Positions 1-7,846 are shown, counted from the first letter of the stretch. The stretch is 51,541 bases of DNA from Streptomyces acidicola (GCF_009377235.1 NZ_VMNX01000039.1:1-51541), one strand, 5' to 3'. Made by a program: numbers and translations. The notes: generated by a model not told the origin, from the sequence alone.

Positions 1-165
1 GCCTACGTCTACGGCACCGCCAAGGTCGGCGAGGACTCCAAGGACCTCGTCGTCCGCGTCAGCGGCCGCGACGTCCCGGAGAAGGGCAGCACCCTCCACA
101 TCGTCCCCCGCTCCGGCGAGACCCACGAGTTCTCGACCTCCACCGGCGAACGCCTCTCCGACTGA
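1..165 (+). CDS. msiK: C-terminus of MsiK/MalK-type sugar ABC transporter ATPase (partial)
   Basis: The reading frame is open from base 1 and ends in TGA at 163-165, giving the last 54 residues of a protein that starts outside the window. The tail resembles the C-terminal TOBE-type regulatory domain of MsiK/MalK/UgpC ATPases, with the stretches EKGSTLHIVPRSGE and STSTGERLSD, which are typical of the ends of such proteins. In Streptomyces MsiK is a shared ATPase that powers several sugar importers. The ATPase motifs lie outside the window, so the exact subfamily is inferred from the tail alone. Confidence 0.7.
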   Translation, partial: AYVYGTAKVGEDSKDLVVRVSGRDVPEKGSTLHIVPRSGETHEFSTSTGERLSD

Positions 166-197
166 CCTCGGCCGAGGAGGGGTGTCTTCGATAGCGA

Positions 198-227
198 GGG
201 CCGGGAAACCATGTGATGTCCCGGCCC
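198..227. terminator. Hairpin between convergent msiK and sod fragment
   Basis: GGGCCGGGA and TCCCGGCCC form a perfect 9-bp stem around a 12-nt loop. It lies just past the msiK-like stop and before the stop of the opposing superoxide dismutase fragment, so it can serve both directions. There is no U-tract, as is common in Streptomyces. Confidence 0.6.
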
Positions 228-251
228 GACGGATGAGGCCGTGATGCCGGG

Positions 252-476
252 TCAGGCGCCGGTTGCTGCCGTGTAGCGGACGGCGACGTCCTCCCAGTTG
301 ACCAGGTCCCAGAGCTTGGTGACGTAGTCGGGGCGGACGTTCTTGTACTGCAAGTAGTAGGCGTGCTCCCAGACATCGAAGATCAGCAGGGGCGTACTGC
401 CGTGGCCCACGTTGCCGTGGTGGTCATAGACCTGCTCCACGATCAGCCGTCTGCCCAGGGCTTTGACGGCCACCAC
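252..476 (-). pseudogene. Truncated Fe/Mn superoxide dismutase, C-terminal third only
   Basis: The reverse strand encodes about 68 residues that match the end of Streptomyces SodF/SodA-type superoxide dismutases. [20 protein letters not shown] is followed by [13 protein letters not shown], which keeps the Asp and His metal ligands, and by [13 protein letters not shown]. The N-terminal two thirds, with the other two His ligands and the helical hairpin, are absent. Recognisable similarity begins near base 455; beyond it the sequence changes to a transposase relic, so the gene appears cut by an insertion or recombination. The GTG at 476 is not a real start, and no active enzyme is expected from this fragment. 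Confidence 0.8.
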
Positions 477-479
477 TCG

Positions 480-690
480 GCATCAGGCCCCGCATCGCCC
501 GCAAGGGCCAAAGCCTCCAGCCGGCAACTGGGCCCGCACCGCTGAACCACCGAACGCACCATGCGCCTGGCCCGCCTGATGCCGCCATCTGCACCGGCGC
601 TACGAGCACAGAGCCGGCCGCGTCCGCCTTCACCAGCATCGCCCGCACCCTCATATTTCCACCGCAGCGTGGCCCTGCGGGACCGTACCT
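480..690 (+). pseudogene. IS5-family transposase C-terminal relic, frameshifted
   Basis: Read in three frames on the plus strand, this stretch resembles the last part of an IS5-type DDE transposase. RIARKG is followed in another frame by SSRQLGPHR, a stop in place of Trp, and TTERT, recalling the family's RLGRHRWVVERT motif. HRRYEH and FTSIARTLI then recall the YER and FLxIAxxLI end. Stops and frame changes break it. It directly abuts the truncated superoxide dismutase. The call is by pattern and degenerate; no terminal inverted repeats were found. Confidence 0.5.
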
Positions 691-697
691 TCGCCGA

Positions 698-1108
698 GTG
701 AACACTGTGTCGAATGATGAACTGATTGCTGCTGCCCAGGCTGTCGTCCATCCGCACAAGGTGGGTGACCGGCTGTTCGGCGACGTGGGATCCGTGTTGG
801 TCACCGATGCCGGCAACCTCTACTCGGGCGTGTGCATCGACACCGGCTCAGGTACGGGGTTCTGCGCTGAGCACGCAGCCATCGCCGCCATGGTCACCGC
901 TCGCGAGTACCGGATCGCCAAGGTGGTCGCCGTATGGCGCGATGACGAGGGCGCCTGGTACGTCCTCCCGCCGTGTGGCCGGTGCCGGGAGTTCATACGC
1001 CAGGTGGACTGGGCGAACATCGACACCGAAGTGGTCCTGGGCCGCACGAGGACGGCAACGCTCCGCGAACTGCTGCCCGCCAACGAGTGGCCTGATCCCC
1101 TGGACTGA
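698..1108 (+). CDS. Cytidine deaminase-like zinc hydrolase
   Basis: This 136-residue protein has the two zinc-binding motifs of the cytidine deaminase fold: CAEHAA (residues about 55-60) with the catalytic Glu, and PPCGRCREFI (about 90-99) with the paired cysteines. Family members hydrolyse an amino group on cytidine or related nucleosides; blasticidin S deaminases have the same size and motif spacing, so the substrate is uncertain. The start is the GTG at 698; a second GTG at 707 is also possible. No strong Shine-Dalgarno sequence precedes either. It stands alone between relic sequences and a HIT gene on the other strand. Confidence 0.8.
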   Translation: MNTVSNDELIAAAQAVVHPHKVGDRLFGDVGSVLVTDAGNLYSGVCIDTGSGTGFCAEHAAIAAMVTAREYRIAKVVAVWRDDEGAWYVLPPCGRCREFIRQVDWANIDTEVVLGRTRTATLRELLPANEWPDPLD

Positions 1109-1427
1109 CGCTCAACTATTCAGCAGAGGTATGGAAACGCTGAGCGAGGCGTCAAGGCTACGAAGACGCGCTGCCGGTAGTCCTCGTGACCGGCCAGTCA
1201 CGCCCGGGGCTTGCACCAAGGCTTGCTCGCCTCCGGCGTGGGCTGCCGCCCGTCACTGAGGCAGCACCAAGCCCATGCGACAGCACATCTAGGGGACGGT
1301 GCAGGCATCGCGCGGCAGTTGCCTGTTGCCACCGGGGGCGATGGAGTTCGGCAGCATGATCAGCGAGATGGTGCCGGCCTCCCTGCCCCAGTGCCTGGAC
1401 CACCGATCTTCGGGTGGGCCGCCGAGC
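1109..1427. other. 319-nt convergent gap with no recognised gene
   Basis: The stretch lies between the convergent ends of the deaminase and the HIT gene. Open frames here are short and match no family I recognise. It may be eroded sequence like the rest of the first 3.5 kb. Confidence 0.4.
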
Positions 1428-1859
1428 TCAAGCTCCCAGCCTCAATGCCTTCCTGAGGTCGGCAGCCAGGGCAAGTCGCACGCCTCGTGGTGCTTCGCAC
1501 AGTGCCGTCTCAGGCATGCGGAACCCGTCGTCCTCGAAGCGGGGGACGACATGAACGTGCACATGATGAAGCACTTGACCCGGGATGTGGTTGTTCTGCG
1601 TGACCGTGCTTCCGATGGCCCCATAGGCGTCCTTCACCGCACAGGTCACTCTGGCTGTGACCTCGAAGATCTCATGCAGGAGATCAGTTGGAACCTCATG
1701 CAGGTCGGTCACGTGGGACACCGGCAGTACAAGGGCGTGACCAGGGTTGCTCTGCCGCTGCTTGAGCGCAGGGACGACAAAGACATTTTCTGAGCGGTAG
1801 GCGACCAAGTCCTCATCGATCTCGCCTCGCCCGATCCCGCAGAAGGCGCACTCACTCAC
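1428..1859 (-). CDS. HIT family nucleotide hydrolase
   Basis: The 143-residue protein is a histidine-triad enzyme. It opens with the CxxC-like SECAFCGI and carries HHVHVHVVPRF near residues 100-110, the HxHxH catalytic triad that attacks the alpha-phosphate of nucleotide substrates. NPGHALVLPVSHV is the usual preceding strand. The chosen start is GTG 1859, because GGAGG lies 8 nt upstream at 1868-1872; a GTG seven codons earlier (1880) overlaps that site and is less likely. HIT proteins cleave dinucleotides or AMP-linked compounds; the substrate cannot be read from sequence. Confidence 0.85.
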   Translation of the reverse strand: MSECAFCGIGRGEIDEDLVAYRSENVFVVPALKQRQSNPGHALVLPVSHVTDLHEVPTDLLHEIFEVTARVTCAVKDAYGAIGSTVTQNNHIPGQVLHHVHVHVVPRFEDDGFRMPETALCEAPRGVRLALAADLRKALRLGA

Positions 1860-2239
1860 CCTGGAGACCTCCGACGTCACGTCAGGCTGGCTCTATCCAG
1901 CTGGATCGACGATCCTGGCAGGTCGTCCCCCAGGCAGAAATCTCATTCACCACATGGGGGTTCTCGCCGCCATACCAACATCAGCCTGCAGATGGACGTC
2001 TTCATCCAGAGCGGCAAGAACGGCTGGGGGTGAACTGGAAGACGCCGTCTTCGGCCAGCCAGTCTTCCAGAACAACAACCGCACCCTCCCCGCGGAGTCA
2101 ACCTGAACCAGCACGACCCGGTGATGTCTACCCCGTTTACCGGGTCGGTGAAGAGCCAGTTTGGAGAGGCTACGGTCATGGATAGTGCTGCGGTAGCTGG
2201 GGCTTGGTCCCAGGTGTTGCGAAGCTGCGGAGGGTGACC
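1860..2239. other. 380-nt gap with a possible degenerate plus-strand ORF
   Basis: Between the HIT start and the sulfotransferase start there is no intact gene. From about 1970 to 2190 the three plus frames give pieces that seem to follow one another: NISLQMDVFIQSGKNGW, then ELEDAVFGQPVFQNNNRTLP, then NLNQHDPVMSTPFTGSVKSQ. This would suit a gene broken by two frameshifts. I do not recognise the family. Confidence 0.3.
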
Positions 2240-3274
2240 ATGCGTTCCTTGACCTTCGTCATCGGTACGGGGCGTAGTGGCTCGACTGCGCTGTCACGCA
2301 TCCTCAATGCCCACCCGGACGTACTGAGCCTCAACGAGTTCATGGCCTCCGTGGGCGACGTGGCCTTTCCGCCAGGGAAGGTGACCGGTGAAGAGTTCTG
2401 GCAGTTGCTCTTCCGGCCCGCTCCGCACTTCGAGCGCATGATCCGTAGCGGGCTGCCGCTGCCGGAGTTCCTCTACACACGCCGCCCTGGGAGGTATGCG
2501 GCGCAGACCACCGGTATTCCTGCGCTCTCCCTGATGGTGTTGCCTCACCTCACCGACGACCCGGACGCCCTCCTCGACGAGCTCTGTGCAGCGGTGGTCC
2601 GGTGGCCCGAGCGCACCGCTGCCGAGCACCACCGAGCACTGTTCGGCCTGCTCTGTGCGCGGTTCGGACGGACCGCCGCCGTGGAGCGCTCCGGTTACTC
2701 GACAGGCTGGGCACCAAAGCTACGGGCCGCGTTCCCGCACGCGAGGTTCGTGCACATGTTCCGACAGGGGCCGGACTGCGCCCTGTCCATGAGCCGTCAT
2801 CCCGGGTATCGCACGATCTTGCTGCTGCGCGAGATCAAGGCACGAGCCGGCGTCGACAGCCTCGCCGACCTGACCGACGAGCACGTGCGCTCGCTGCCTG
2901 CGGACTTGTCACCGCTGCTCGACGAGCATTTCGATGCCGCCCTCGTGCGCGACCGGGACCTCCCTCTGCGTACGTTCGGCACCCTGTGGTCCGAACTCGT
3001 CACCGAAGGCACGGAGTTCCTCAGCCAACTGCCCGCGGACCAGCGCACCACACTTGCCTACGAGGACGTCCTCGACCACCCCGACGGGGAGCTGACCCGC
3101 CTGGCCGAGTTCATCGGCGTCGCCCCCCTCCCGCAGTGGCTGGACACCGCATCCGCACTACTCGACAGCAGTCGACGCGGCTCCGCCCGTCGACTGCCGG
3201 CCAAGGAACTCGACGAGCTGAGGGAGAGCTGCGCCCCGGGCACCCACGTTCTGGAGAGGCGACCGATGCGGTGA
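2240..3274 (+). CDS. Sulfotransferase family protein
   Basis: A 344-residue soluble protein begins with FVIGTGRSGSTALSRILNAH, the P-loop-like 5'-phosphosulfate binding motif of PAPS-dependent sulfotransferases. The segment ARFVHMFRQGPDCALSMSRH near residue 170 fits the 3'-phosphate binding region (Arg then Ser). A typical C-terminal YEDVLDHPDGELTRLAEFIG follows. Such enzymes transfer sulfate from PAPS to a hydroxyl or amine; the acceptor is unknown. ATG 2240 is chosen because GGAGGG lies at 2229-2234; a longer frame from 2204 has no such site. Its end directly meets a broken universal stress protein on the other strand. Confidence 0.85.
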   Translation: MRSLTFVIGTGRSGSTALSRILNAHPDVLSLNEFMASVGDVAFPPGKVTGEEFWQLLFRPAPHFERMIRSGLPLPEFLYTRRPGRYAAQTTGIPALSLMVLPHLTDDPDALLDELCAAVVRWPERTAAEHHRALFGLLCARFGRTAAVERSGYSTGWAPKLRAAFPHARFVHMFRQGPDCALSMSRHPGYRTILLLREIKARAGVDSLADLTDEHVRSLPADLSPLLDEHFDAALVRDRDLPLRTFGTLWSELVTEGTEFLSQLPADQRTTLAYEDVLDHPDGELTRLAEFIGVAPLPQWLDTASALLDSSRRGSARRLPAKELDELRESCAPGTHVLERRPMR

Positions 3275-3537
3275 CGCCGTGCGCCGACGACAAGCAGGTC
3301 GCCCGGCCGACGGCGCCGCGCGCGCCGCTCGGCGGTGCCGACGACGTCCCGGGCCATCACCTCCTCCAACGGCTCGCCGAGATCCTGAGCAAGCAGAGCG
3401 ACTTCGTAGCACTCCCAGAGGGAGGCGTACACGAGCCGGAGCGGTGCCCCGCGCAGGGCGGCCTCGTCGGCCGCCCAGTCGACAGCCCGCAGACTCGGCT
3501 CGGAGCCGTCGACACGGTCGACGATCGGAAGGTCCAT
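3275..3537 (-). pseudogene. Truncated universal stress protein
   Basis: From an ATG at 3537 the reverse strand encodes PIVDRVDGSEPSLRAVDWAA and then ALRGAPLRLVYAS, a normal UspA beginning. After about 65 residues it passes straight to GDLLVVGARRH, the distal ATP-binding part of the domain. The middle of the domain is missing, and the usual second domain is absent because the frame runs into the 3' end of the sulfotransferase. I read it as a deletion remnant of a copy next to the intact gene at 3561-4466. Confidence 0.65.
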
Positions 3538-3560
3538 CGTGCTCCCTCTCCAGGGACGGA

Positions 3561-4466
3561 TCAGCCGTGTGGAACCACGGCGACCGGGGCCTCGACGTGG
3601 TGCAGGACGGCATGCGCAACGTGGCCGATGTGGGTGCCGAGGCGGCGGGTGCGACTGCGCCGGCCGACGACGACCAGGCAGGCCTCGCGGGAGGCCTCGA
3701 CGAGAATCTGTGCGGCGCTGCCGCACCGGCTCACCTCGGTCACCTCCACGTCCGGGAACTTCTGCCGCCAGGAGCGCAGAGCCTCGGTCAGGACCGTGGC
3801 CTGCTTGCGTGCGAGCATGTCGTAGAGCTCGGCGTCACCTTGGAAGCGGTAGAAGGAGGTGGGCGGCTCCGGCCAGGCGTGTACGACTCTCAGGGAGGCA
3901 TCCCGGCGGGCGGCGGCGTCGAAGGCGAACTCAAGGAGTGTCTCGTCGGGGCGGCCGGTGTCGAGGCCGAGGACGACGGGCTGGAAGGCGGTCGCGGCGG
4001 ACGGCACGCCCGCCAGGTCCATCCTGTGCTCGTCGGCGGCCTGCTCGCCGGCCCGGACCAGTACCACGGGACGTTCGGCATGAGCGATGACGGCCAAGCT
4101 GACCGAGCCGACCATGAAGCCCACGATCCCGCTGAAGCCGCATGAGCCCAGCACCATCAGGTCGGCGGAGTCCGCCGCCCCGATCAGGGCCTCCGCCGGG
4201 TCCCCGGTGAGGTGAACGGTGATCACCTCCACGCCGGGATGGCGCAGCCGCAGCCCCTCAGCGGCCTCACGGGGAACCCGCTCGGTCCACTGCTGCTGGG
4301 TCTCGGCACCGGGCAGCGCGGCCTGGAGCACGAGCTCGGGCACCGGCTCCCAGACGTCAACGATCTTCAGCGGCAGACCACGCAGCCGTGCTTCGCGCGC
4401 CGCCCATTCGGCAGCAGCCCGGCTCTCGGACGATCCGTCGAAGCCCACCGTGACGGTTCGGAACAT
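3561..4466 (-). CDS. Universal stress protein, two UspA domains
   Basis: The 301-residue protein has two UspA domains. The first opens FRTVTVGFDGSSESRAAAEW and closes with LMVLGSCGFSGIVGFMVGSV; the second contains VVLGLDTGRPDETLLEFAFD and CLVVVGRRSRTRRLGTHIGH. Glycine-rich segments of this kind bind ATP. The start is ATG 4466, with AGGAGG 8 nt upstream; the in-frame GTG at 4475 overlaps that site. In actinobacteria these proteins accompany hypoxia and stationary-phase responses. A broken paralogue lies immediately downstream and a multicopper oxidase gene upstream on the same strand. Confidence 0.9.
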   Translation of the reverse strand: MFRTVTVGFDGSSESRAAAEWAAREARLRGLPLKIVDVWEPVPELVLQAALPGAETQQQWTERVPREAAEGLRLRHPGVEVITVHLTGDPAEALIGAADSADLMVLGSCGFSGIVGFMVGSVSLAVIAHAERPVVLVRAGEQAADEHRMDLAGVPSAATAFQPVVLGLDTGRPDETLLEFAFDAAARRDASLRVVHAWPEPPTSFYRFQGDAELYDMLARKQATVLTEALRSWRQKFPDVEVTEVSRCGSAAQILVEASREACLVVVGRRSRTRRLGTHIGHVAHAVLHHVEAPVAVVPHG

Positions 4467-4538
4467 CGTCTCCACCTCCTGGGACCAGGCTCCGCTTCCA
4501 GCGTGGTGACGCCGCGCTCACGGGGGCAGGGGCCGCAC

Positions 4539-4553
4539 GTCCCTGTACGGGAC
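4539..4553. promoter_or_regulatory. Inverted repeat upstream of the universal stress gene
   Basis: GTCCCTGTACGGGAC is a perfect 5-5-5 inverted repeat about 73 nt before the Usp start. The adjoining GGGACCGACCGGCCC loosely recalls DosR/DevR (OsdR) boxes of hypoxia genes but has one extra base, so the assignment is a guess. Confidence 0.3.
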
Positions 4554-4679
4554 CGACCGGCCCCTCGCCTACCGGGCTCCTTGACATGAGCCACTCCAGG
4601 CCTGCCCTGGGGTACTCCTCAAATAAGTCCGCCGTGGCCCCTGCCGGCGCCGGAGGGAGAGCTCCAGGTGGCCCCGCGC

Positions 4680-6479
4680 TCAGGTGACCCGGTAGTTCCG
4701 CATCATCTCGTTGTCCTCGTGTTCGAGGATGTGGCAGTGCCAGACGTAGACCCCGCGCTTGTCGAACAGCGCCTTGATCCGGGTGACCTGGCCGGGTGCC
4801 ATCTGCACGGTGTCCTTCGGGCCCTGTTCGGTGGGGCCCGGTGGCTGGGCCTGGCCGACCTGGATGTTCGTAAGCGCACCGGTCTGCGGGTCCTGGTCCG
4901 CGGTGAAGGGCGCCCGGTCCAGCACCTGGAACCGCACCAGGTGCAGGTGGATCGGGTGGGTGTCAGGGGTGGTGTTGAAGACTTCCCAGATCTCCGCCGT
5001 GTTCAGTGCGGGGTCCTCCGTGGTCGGGTCCGACCATGCCAGCGCGCCCCGCTCCACGGTGCCCAACAACGGACGGGGCCGTCCGAAGCCGTCAGTCTCT
5101 TCGATCAGCAGCAGCCGGCGGGTGCGCGTCGACGGCTTGTCGACCACGAACGGCGCCTTGCGCAACGTGCTCGGCAATCGCGGCTCGGGCACCTTCTGGT
5201 CCAGGGGCCGGCTGACGCGCAGCTGAAGGATCTTGTCAGCGGGCGAGGTCACCGGGGTTCCGTCGGGGAAGGGTGTCGGGGCGTCGTTGGTGAGCGTGAA
5301 CTGTGATCCCCGCAGGCCCCGGAAGTCGACTACCAGGTCCACCCGCTCTCCCGGAGCGATCACCAGAGGTGTGTGCAGGGGGAGCGGCTGGTACAGGAAA
5401 CCGCCTTCGGTGGCGATCTGGGTGACGGGGAAGGGCCATGACCCGTCGATGGAGAGACGGTAGAAGCGTGAGTTCGAACCGTTGAGCAGGCGCAGCCGGT
5501 ACTGGCGGGGCTCCACGTCCAGATAGGGCCATGCCTTTCCGTTGACGAGGATGACCTGGCCGAAGAACTCGGGCTGGACGGAGGGCCCGCCCGGCCAGTC
5601 GGGGGAATCGGCGGGGGCGTCCGGGTAGGCCAGACGCCCGTCCGGGTGGAACATCCGGTCCTGGATCACCAGCTCGATCTCGTACGGCCCGCTGGGCAGC
5701 TTGTGGTGCTCGATGAGCGAGAGCTCATGACGATCGCGCAGGAAGTAGAAGCCGGCGAGACCCGCGTAGACGTTGAGCCGGGTGATGCCCAGTGTGTGGT
5801 CGTGGTACCACAATGTGGCGGCTTCCTGGGTGTTCCCGTAGGAGAACCGCGTTCCCGCGAAGCGTGGACCGCGGGTGCCGGTGACGGTGTACCAGGCGTC
5901 GGGGTGGCCGTCGCTCTGGGGTTCGGTGTGCCCGCCGTGCAGGTGCACCACGGACGGCACACCGTTCTCCGCGATGGTGTGGTCGGTGTGCTTGAAGGCC
6001 CAGTGGATCGTGGTGTCCACCGGCAGCAGGTGGCGGAAGGGCAGGTCATTGACCCAGTGCACGTGGACCGGACGGTCCTTGAGAGCCACGAAGGTCGGTC
6101 CGGGGTAGCTGGCGGACGCCCCGGAGTCACGTTGTCGCCCTTTCTGCCCGAAACCCCAGACGGGGGTGGTGAGCCCCAGTCCGCCGCCGAGCACGTCCTG
6201 GATGACCGGGCTCGCCCGCAAGGTCCGTGTACCGCCCGCCGTCACGTCGATGCGCGAAGGCCGCGGCAGCGCGTTCACGAAGCGCGGGATGGCTTGGGGA
6301 TCGGCGATCGGGTTGAGATACAGCGGGTCCTTGACCGGCGGGAGTGTCTGCCGCGGGGCCGCCTGAGCCGCCGTGGCCACGTCCAGGCCCCGAAGGAGCA
6401 TGGCGCTCCCCAGGGCCGAACCGGCTTGGATGAAACCTCTTCTGTCCACTGCTCCCCTTTGTTCGAGGTTCCGGATCAT
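4680..6479 (-). CDS. Tat-exported multicopper oxidase (CotA/laccase-like)
   Basis: The protein of about 599 residues has the four copper-binding motifs of a three-domain multicopper oxidase: HLHGGH, WYHDH, HPIHLH and the final HCHILEHEDNEMM, whose last Met is a plausible axial type-1 ligand. It should oxidise phenols or metals and reduce oxygen to water outside the membrane. A twin-arginine signal (DRRGFIQAGSALGSAML, ending near AQAAP) lies at the N-terminus. ATG 6479 is listed; a GTG at 6449 gives VDRRGF as the first residues and has AGGGGAG just before it, so it is a strong alternative. The order of motifs and the length fit CotA and bilirubin oxidase-type proteins. Confidence 0.9.
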   Translation of the reverse strand: MIRNLEQRGAVDRRGFIQAGSALGSAMLLRGLDVATAAQAAPRQTLPPVKDPLYLNPIADPQAIPRFVNALPRPSRIDVTAGGTRTLRASPVIQDVLGGGLGLTTPVWGFGQKGRQRDSGASASYPGPTFVALKDRPVHVHWVNDLPFRHLLPVDTTIHWAFKHTDHTIAENGVPSVVHLHGGHTEPQSDGHPDAWYTVTGTRGPRFAGTRFSYGNTQEAATLWYHDHTLGITRLNVYAGLAGFYFLRDRHELSLIEHHKLPSGPYEIELVIQDRMFHPDGRLAYPDAPADSPDWPGGPSVQPEFFGQVILVNGKAWPYLDVEPRQYRLRLLNGSNSRFYRLSIDGSWPFPVTQIATEGGFLYQPLPLHTPLVIAPGERVDLVVDFRGLRGSQFTLTNDAPTPFPDGTPVTSPADKILQLRVSRPLDQKVPEPRLPSTLRKAPFVVDKPSTRTRRLLLIEETDGFGRPRPLLGTVERGALAWSDPTTEDPALNTAEIWEVFNTTPDTHPIHLHLVRFQVLDRAPFTADQDPQTGALTNIQVGQAQPPGPTEQGPKDTVQMAPGQVTRIKALFDKRGVYVWHCHILEHEDNEMMRNYRVT

Positions 6480-7050
6480 TGGACAGATACCACAAGAAAT
6501 AGCGCGAAGCGGATATTGAGCTGGAGCCATTGGGCTGCCCACGTGAACGCGTAGCGGACATCTCCGGCGCGGAAGTAGCCGCGGACAATGTGGGGTTGGC
6601 ACTGTCGACGGCGGAGGAAGCGGCGGGTCCTTCGGTGGCCGCAGCAGTCCGCTGGCGCAGGCTGCGCCAGCCCTGTACCGGGCTGAAGCACGCGTGGAAT
6701 CGCCGCGCGTTGACGATCGCCCCCCGGGCCAGTGTCCAGCGCCGGTCTCCCGTCCAGCCCTGCACGGCCGGCCCCTTTCCAGCTCCGCTGCGGGCATCGC
6801 GCTCGCTGGACAGCTGTTGCGACACCGGCGTGCCTCGCGTTTGAACGTGGCGTTGAAGGACTTGGCGCGCGCATTGTCCGCGCTGGAGCCGATACCAACT
6901 TTGCAGTCCCCACGCTCCCAGCCAGGTCACTGCAGATCAGGCACAGATACACCGGCACGCACGCGCTCTTCTTGCTGGTTCTGCCACCTGACCGGCGATC
7001 AGGTGGAGTCAGTTCACCCTCGAGAGAGGCACCAGAAGATCGCGCGGAGA
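6480..7050. other. 571-nt gap holding an IS3 relic and otherwise no gene
   Basis: The stretch from the multicopper oxidase start to the YjbQ gene end has no intact ORF supported by a family match. A short IS3-type transposase relic sits at about 6825-6960; the rest (6480-6820) may be further decayed mobile DNA. Confidence 0.4.
6825..6960 (-). pseudogene. IS3-family transposase (integrase core) relic
   Basis: Reverse-strand frames give CLICSDLA and then, after a frame change, CKVGIGSSADNARAKSFNAT followed by FKRE. This is the conserved region around the last catalytic Glu of IS3-type integrases (GSSADNAxAESFNATFKRE), although the Glu itself appears as Lys in AKSF. Only about 45 residues remain and they are split between two frames. 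It is inactive. Confidence 0.6.
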
Positions 7051-7479
7051 TCAGGAGCCCACAAGAAACGAAAGTCGCACCTTCCGCTCCGGATTATCCC
7101 TATTGGTGTCGACGAGACACACCGACTGCCACGTACCCAGCTCCAGCCGACCGTCGATGACCGGGAGCGTGGCATGTGGGGCCACGATCGCGGGGAGGAC
7201 GTGGTCGCGGCCGTGGCCGGGGCTGCCGTGGCGGTGTTGCCAGCGGTCGTCCGCGGGGAGGAGGGAGTGCAGCGCGGTGAGGAGGTCGTCATCGCTGCCG
7301 GCGCCGGTCTCGATCAGGGCCACTCCGGCGGTCGCGTGCGGGACGAAGACGTTGAGGAGGCCGCTGCGTCCGGCGGCCGCCTCCCGCAGGAACGCCTCGC
7401 ACTCGTGGGTGAGATCGACGACCGCCTCCAGAGAGCCGGAGGCGACGTTCAGGACTCGGGTGGTGAAGGCATCGGACAT
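7051..7479 (-). CDS. YjbQ/UPF0047 family protein
   Basis: A 142-residue protein of the YjbQ fold. It has FVPHATAGVALIETG, whose His is conserved in the family, then the paired GSPGHGRDHVLPAIVAPH, and ends ELGTWQSVCLVDTNRDNPER, the family's signature. Some YjbQ proteins have weak thiamine-phosphate synthase activity, but the cellular role is unclear. The start ATG 7479 has GAGGA 7 nt upstream; the in-frame GTG at 7497 lacks a site. It is divergent from the sulfonate locus. Confidence 0.85.
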   Translation of the reverse strand: MSDAFTTRVLNVASGSLEAVVDLTHECEAFLREAAAGRSGLLNVFVPHATAGVALIETGAGSDDDLLTALHSLLPADDRWQHRHGSPGHGRDHVLPAIVAPHATLPVIDGRLELGTWQSVCLVDTNRDNPERKVRLSFLVGS

Positions 7480-7564
7480 GCTTCCATCCTCGCTCACCCG
7501 CCGGGCCGGGCGCGGCAGCGACTGCCCGTTGGGCGATACCGAGGGTCCATTCTGCGAGACACCA

Positions 7565-7593
7565 TTGACCCTGCAGGGGCCACCTCGTTACGT
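7565..7593 (+). promoter_or_regulatory. Promoter of the sulfonate leader/ssu operon
   Basis: TTGACC (7565-7570) and TTACGT (7588-7593) are separated by exactly 17 nt, a good housekeeping-sigma promoter. The expected transcription start is about 7600-7602, at or next to the ATG of the leader peptide, so the leader message would be leaderless. Confidence 0.6.
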
Positions 7594-7601
7594 TCAGCGG
7601 C

Positions 7602-7685
7602 ATGTTGCGTCCCGTCATGCTCACTTCGCGCGGTCACATCGACCTGCTGCGGGTGGCCTCCGCCGCGTGTCCTCGCGGCTGCTGA
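7602..7685 (+). CDS. 27-aa putative cysteine-responsive leader peptide
   Basis: The ORF encodes MLRPVMLTSRGHIDLLRVAS followed by AACPRGC. It resembles the short 'putative leader peptides' found ahead of sulfur-uptake and sulfur-assimilation genes in Streptomyces, which share the TSRxHIDLxRV core and end in Cys codons. Cys codons lie at positions 23 and 27, the latter just before TGA. Ribosome stalling at Cys codons when cysteine is scarce could control the downstream ssu genes, 161 nt further on. The peptide family is recognised from memory; the attenuation mechanism is inferred. It has no Shine-Dalgarno site and probably starts at the RNA 5' end. Confidence 0.7.
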   Translation: MLRPVMLTSRGHIDLLRVASAACPRGC

Positions 7686-7846
7686 CGCCTTTCTCACCAC
7701 TCTCTCCTTCTCTTCGCGCTTCTCTTCGCGCCCGCGCCTCGTCCCACCCGCACGCCTGATCGTGTTCGGCTGCGGCTGATCCATGTCCGGCGCGGCGCCG
7801 CCGGAGTGCGTTCCCCCACCGGTCATCCCTCCCCCGTGGAGCATCC

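Noticed and set aside
5646..6554. A 302-codon plus frame opposite the multicopper oxidase
   Set aside because: No domain, biased composition, and the opposing gene has all four copper motifs.
6694..7779. A 361-codon plus frame from the oxidase upstream region into the leader region
   Set aside because: It overlaps the YjbQ gene in antisense. The part near 6830-6910 is the reverse of the IS3 motif, a known type of false ORF.
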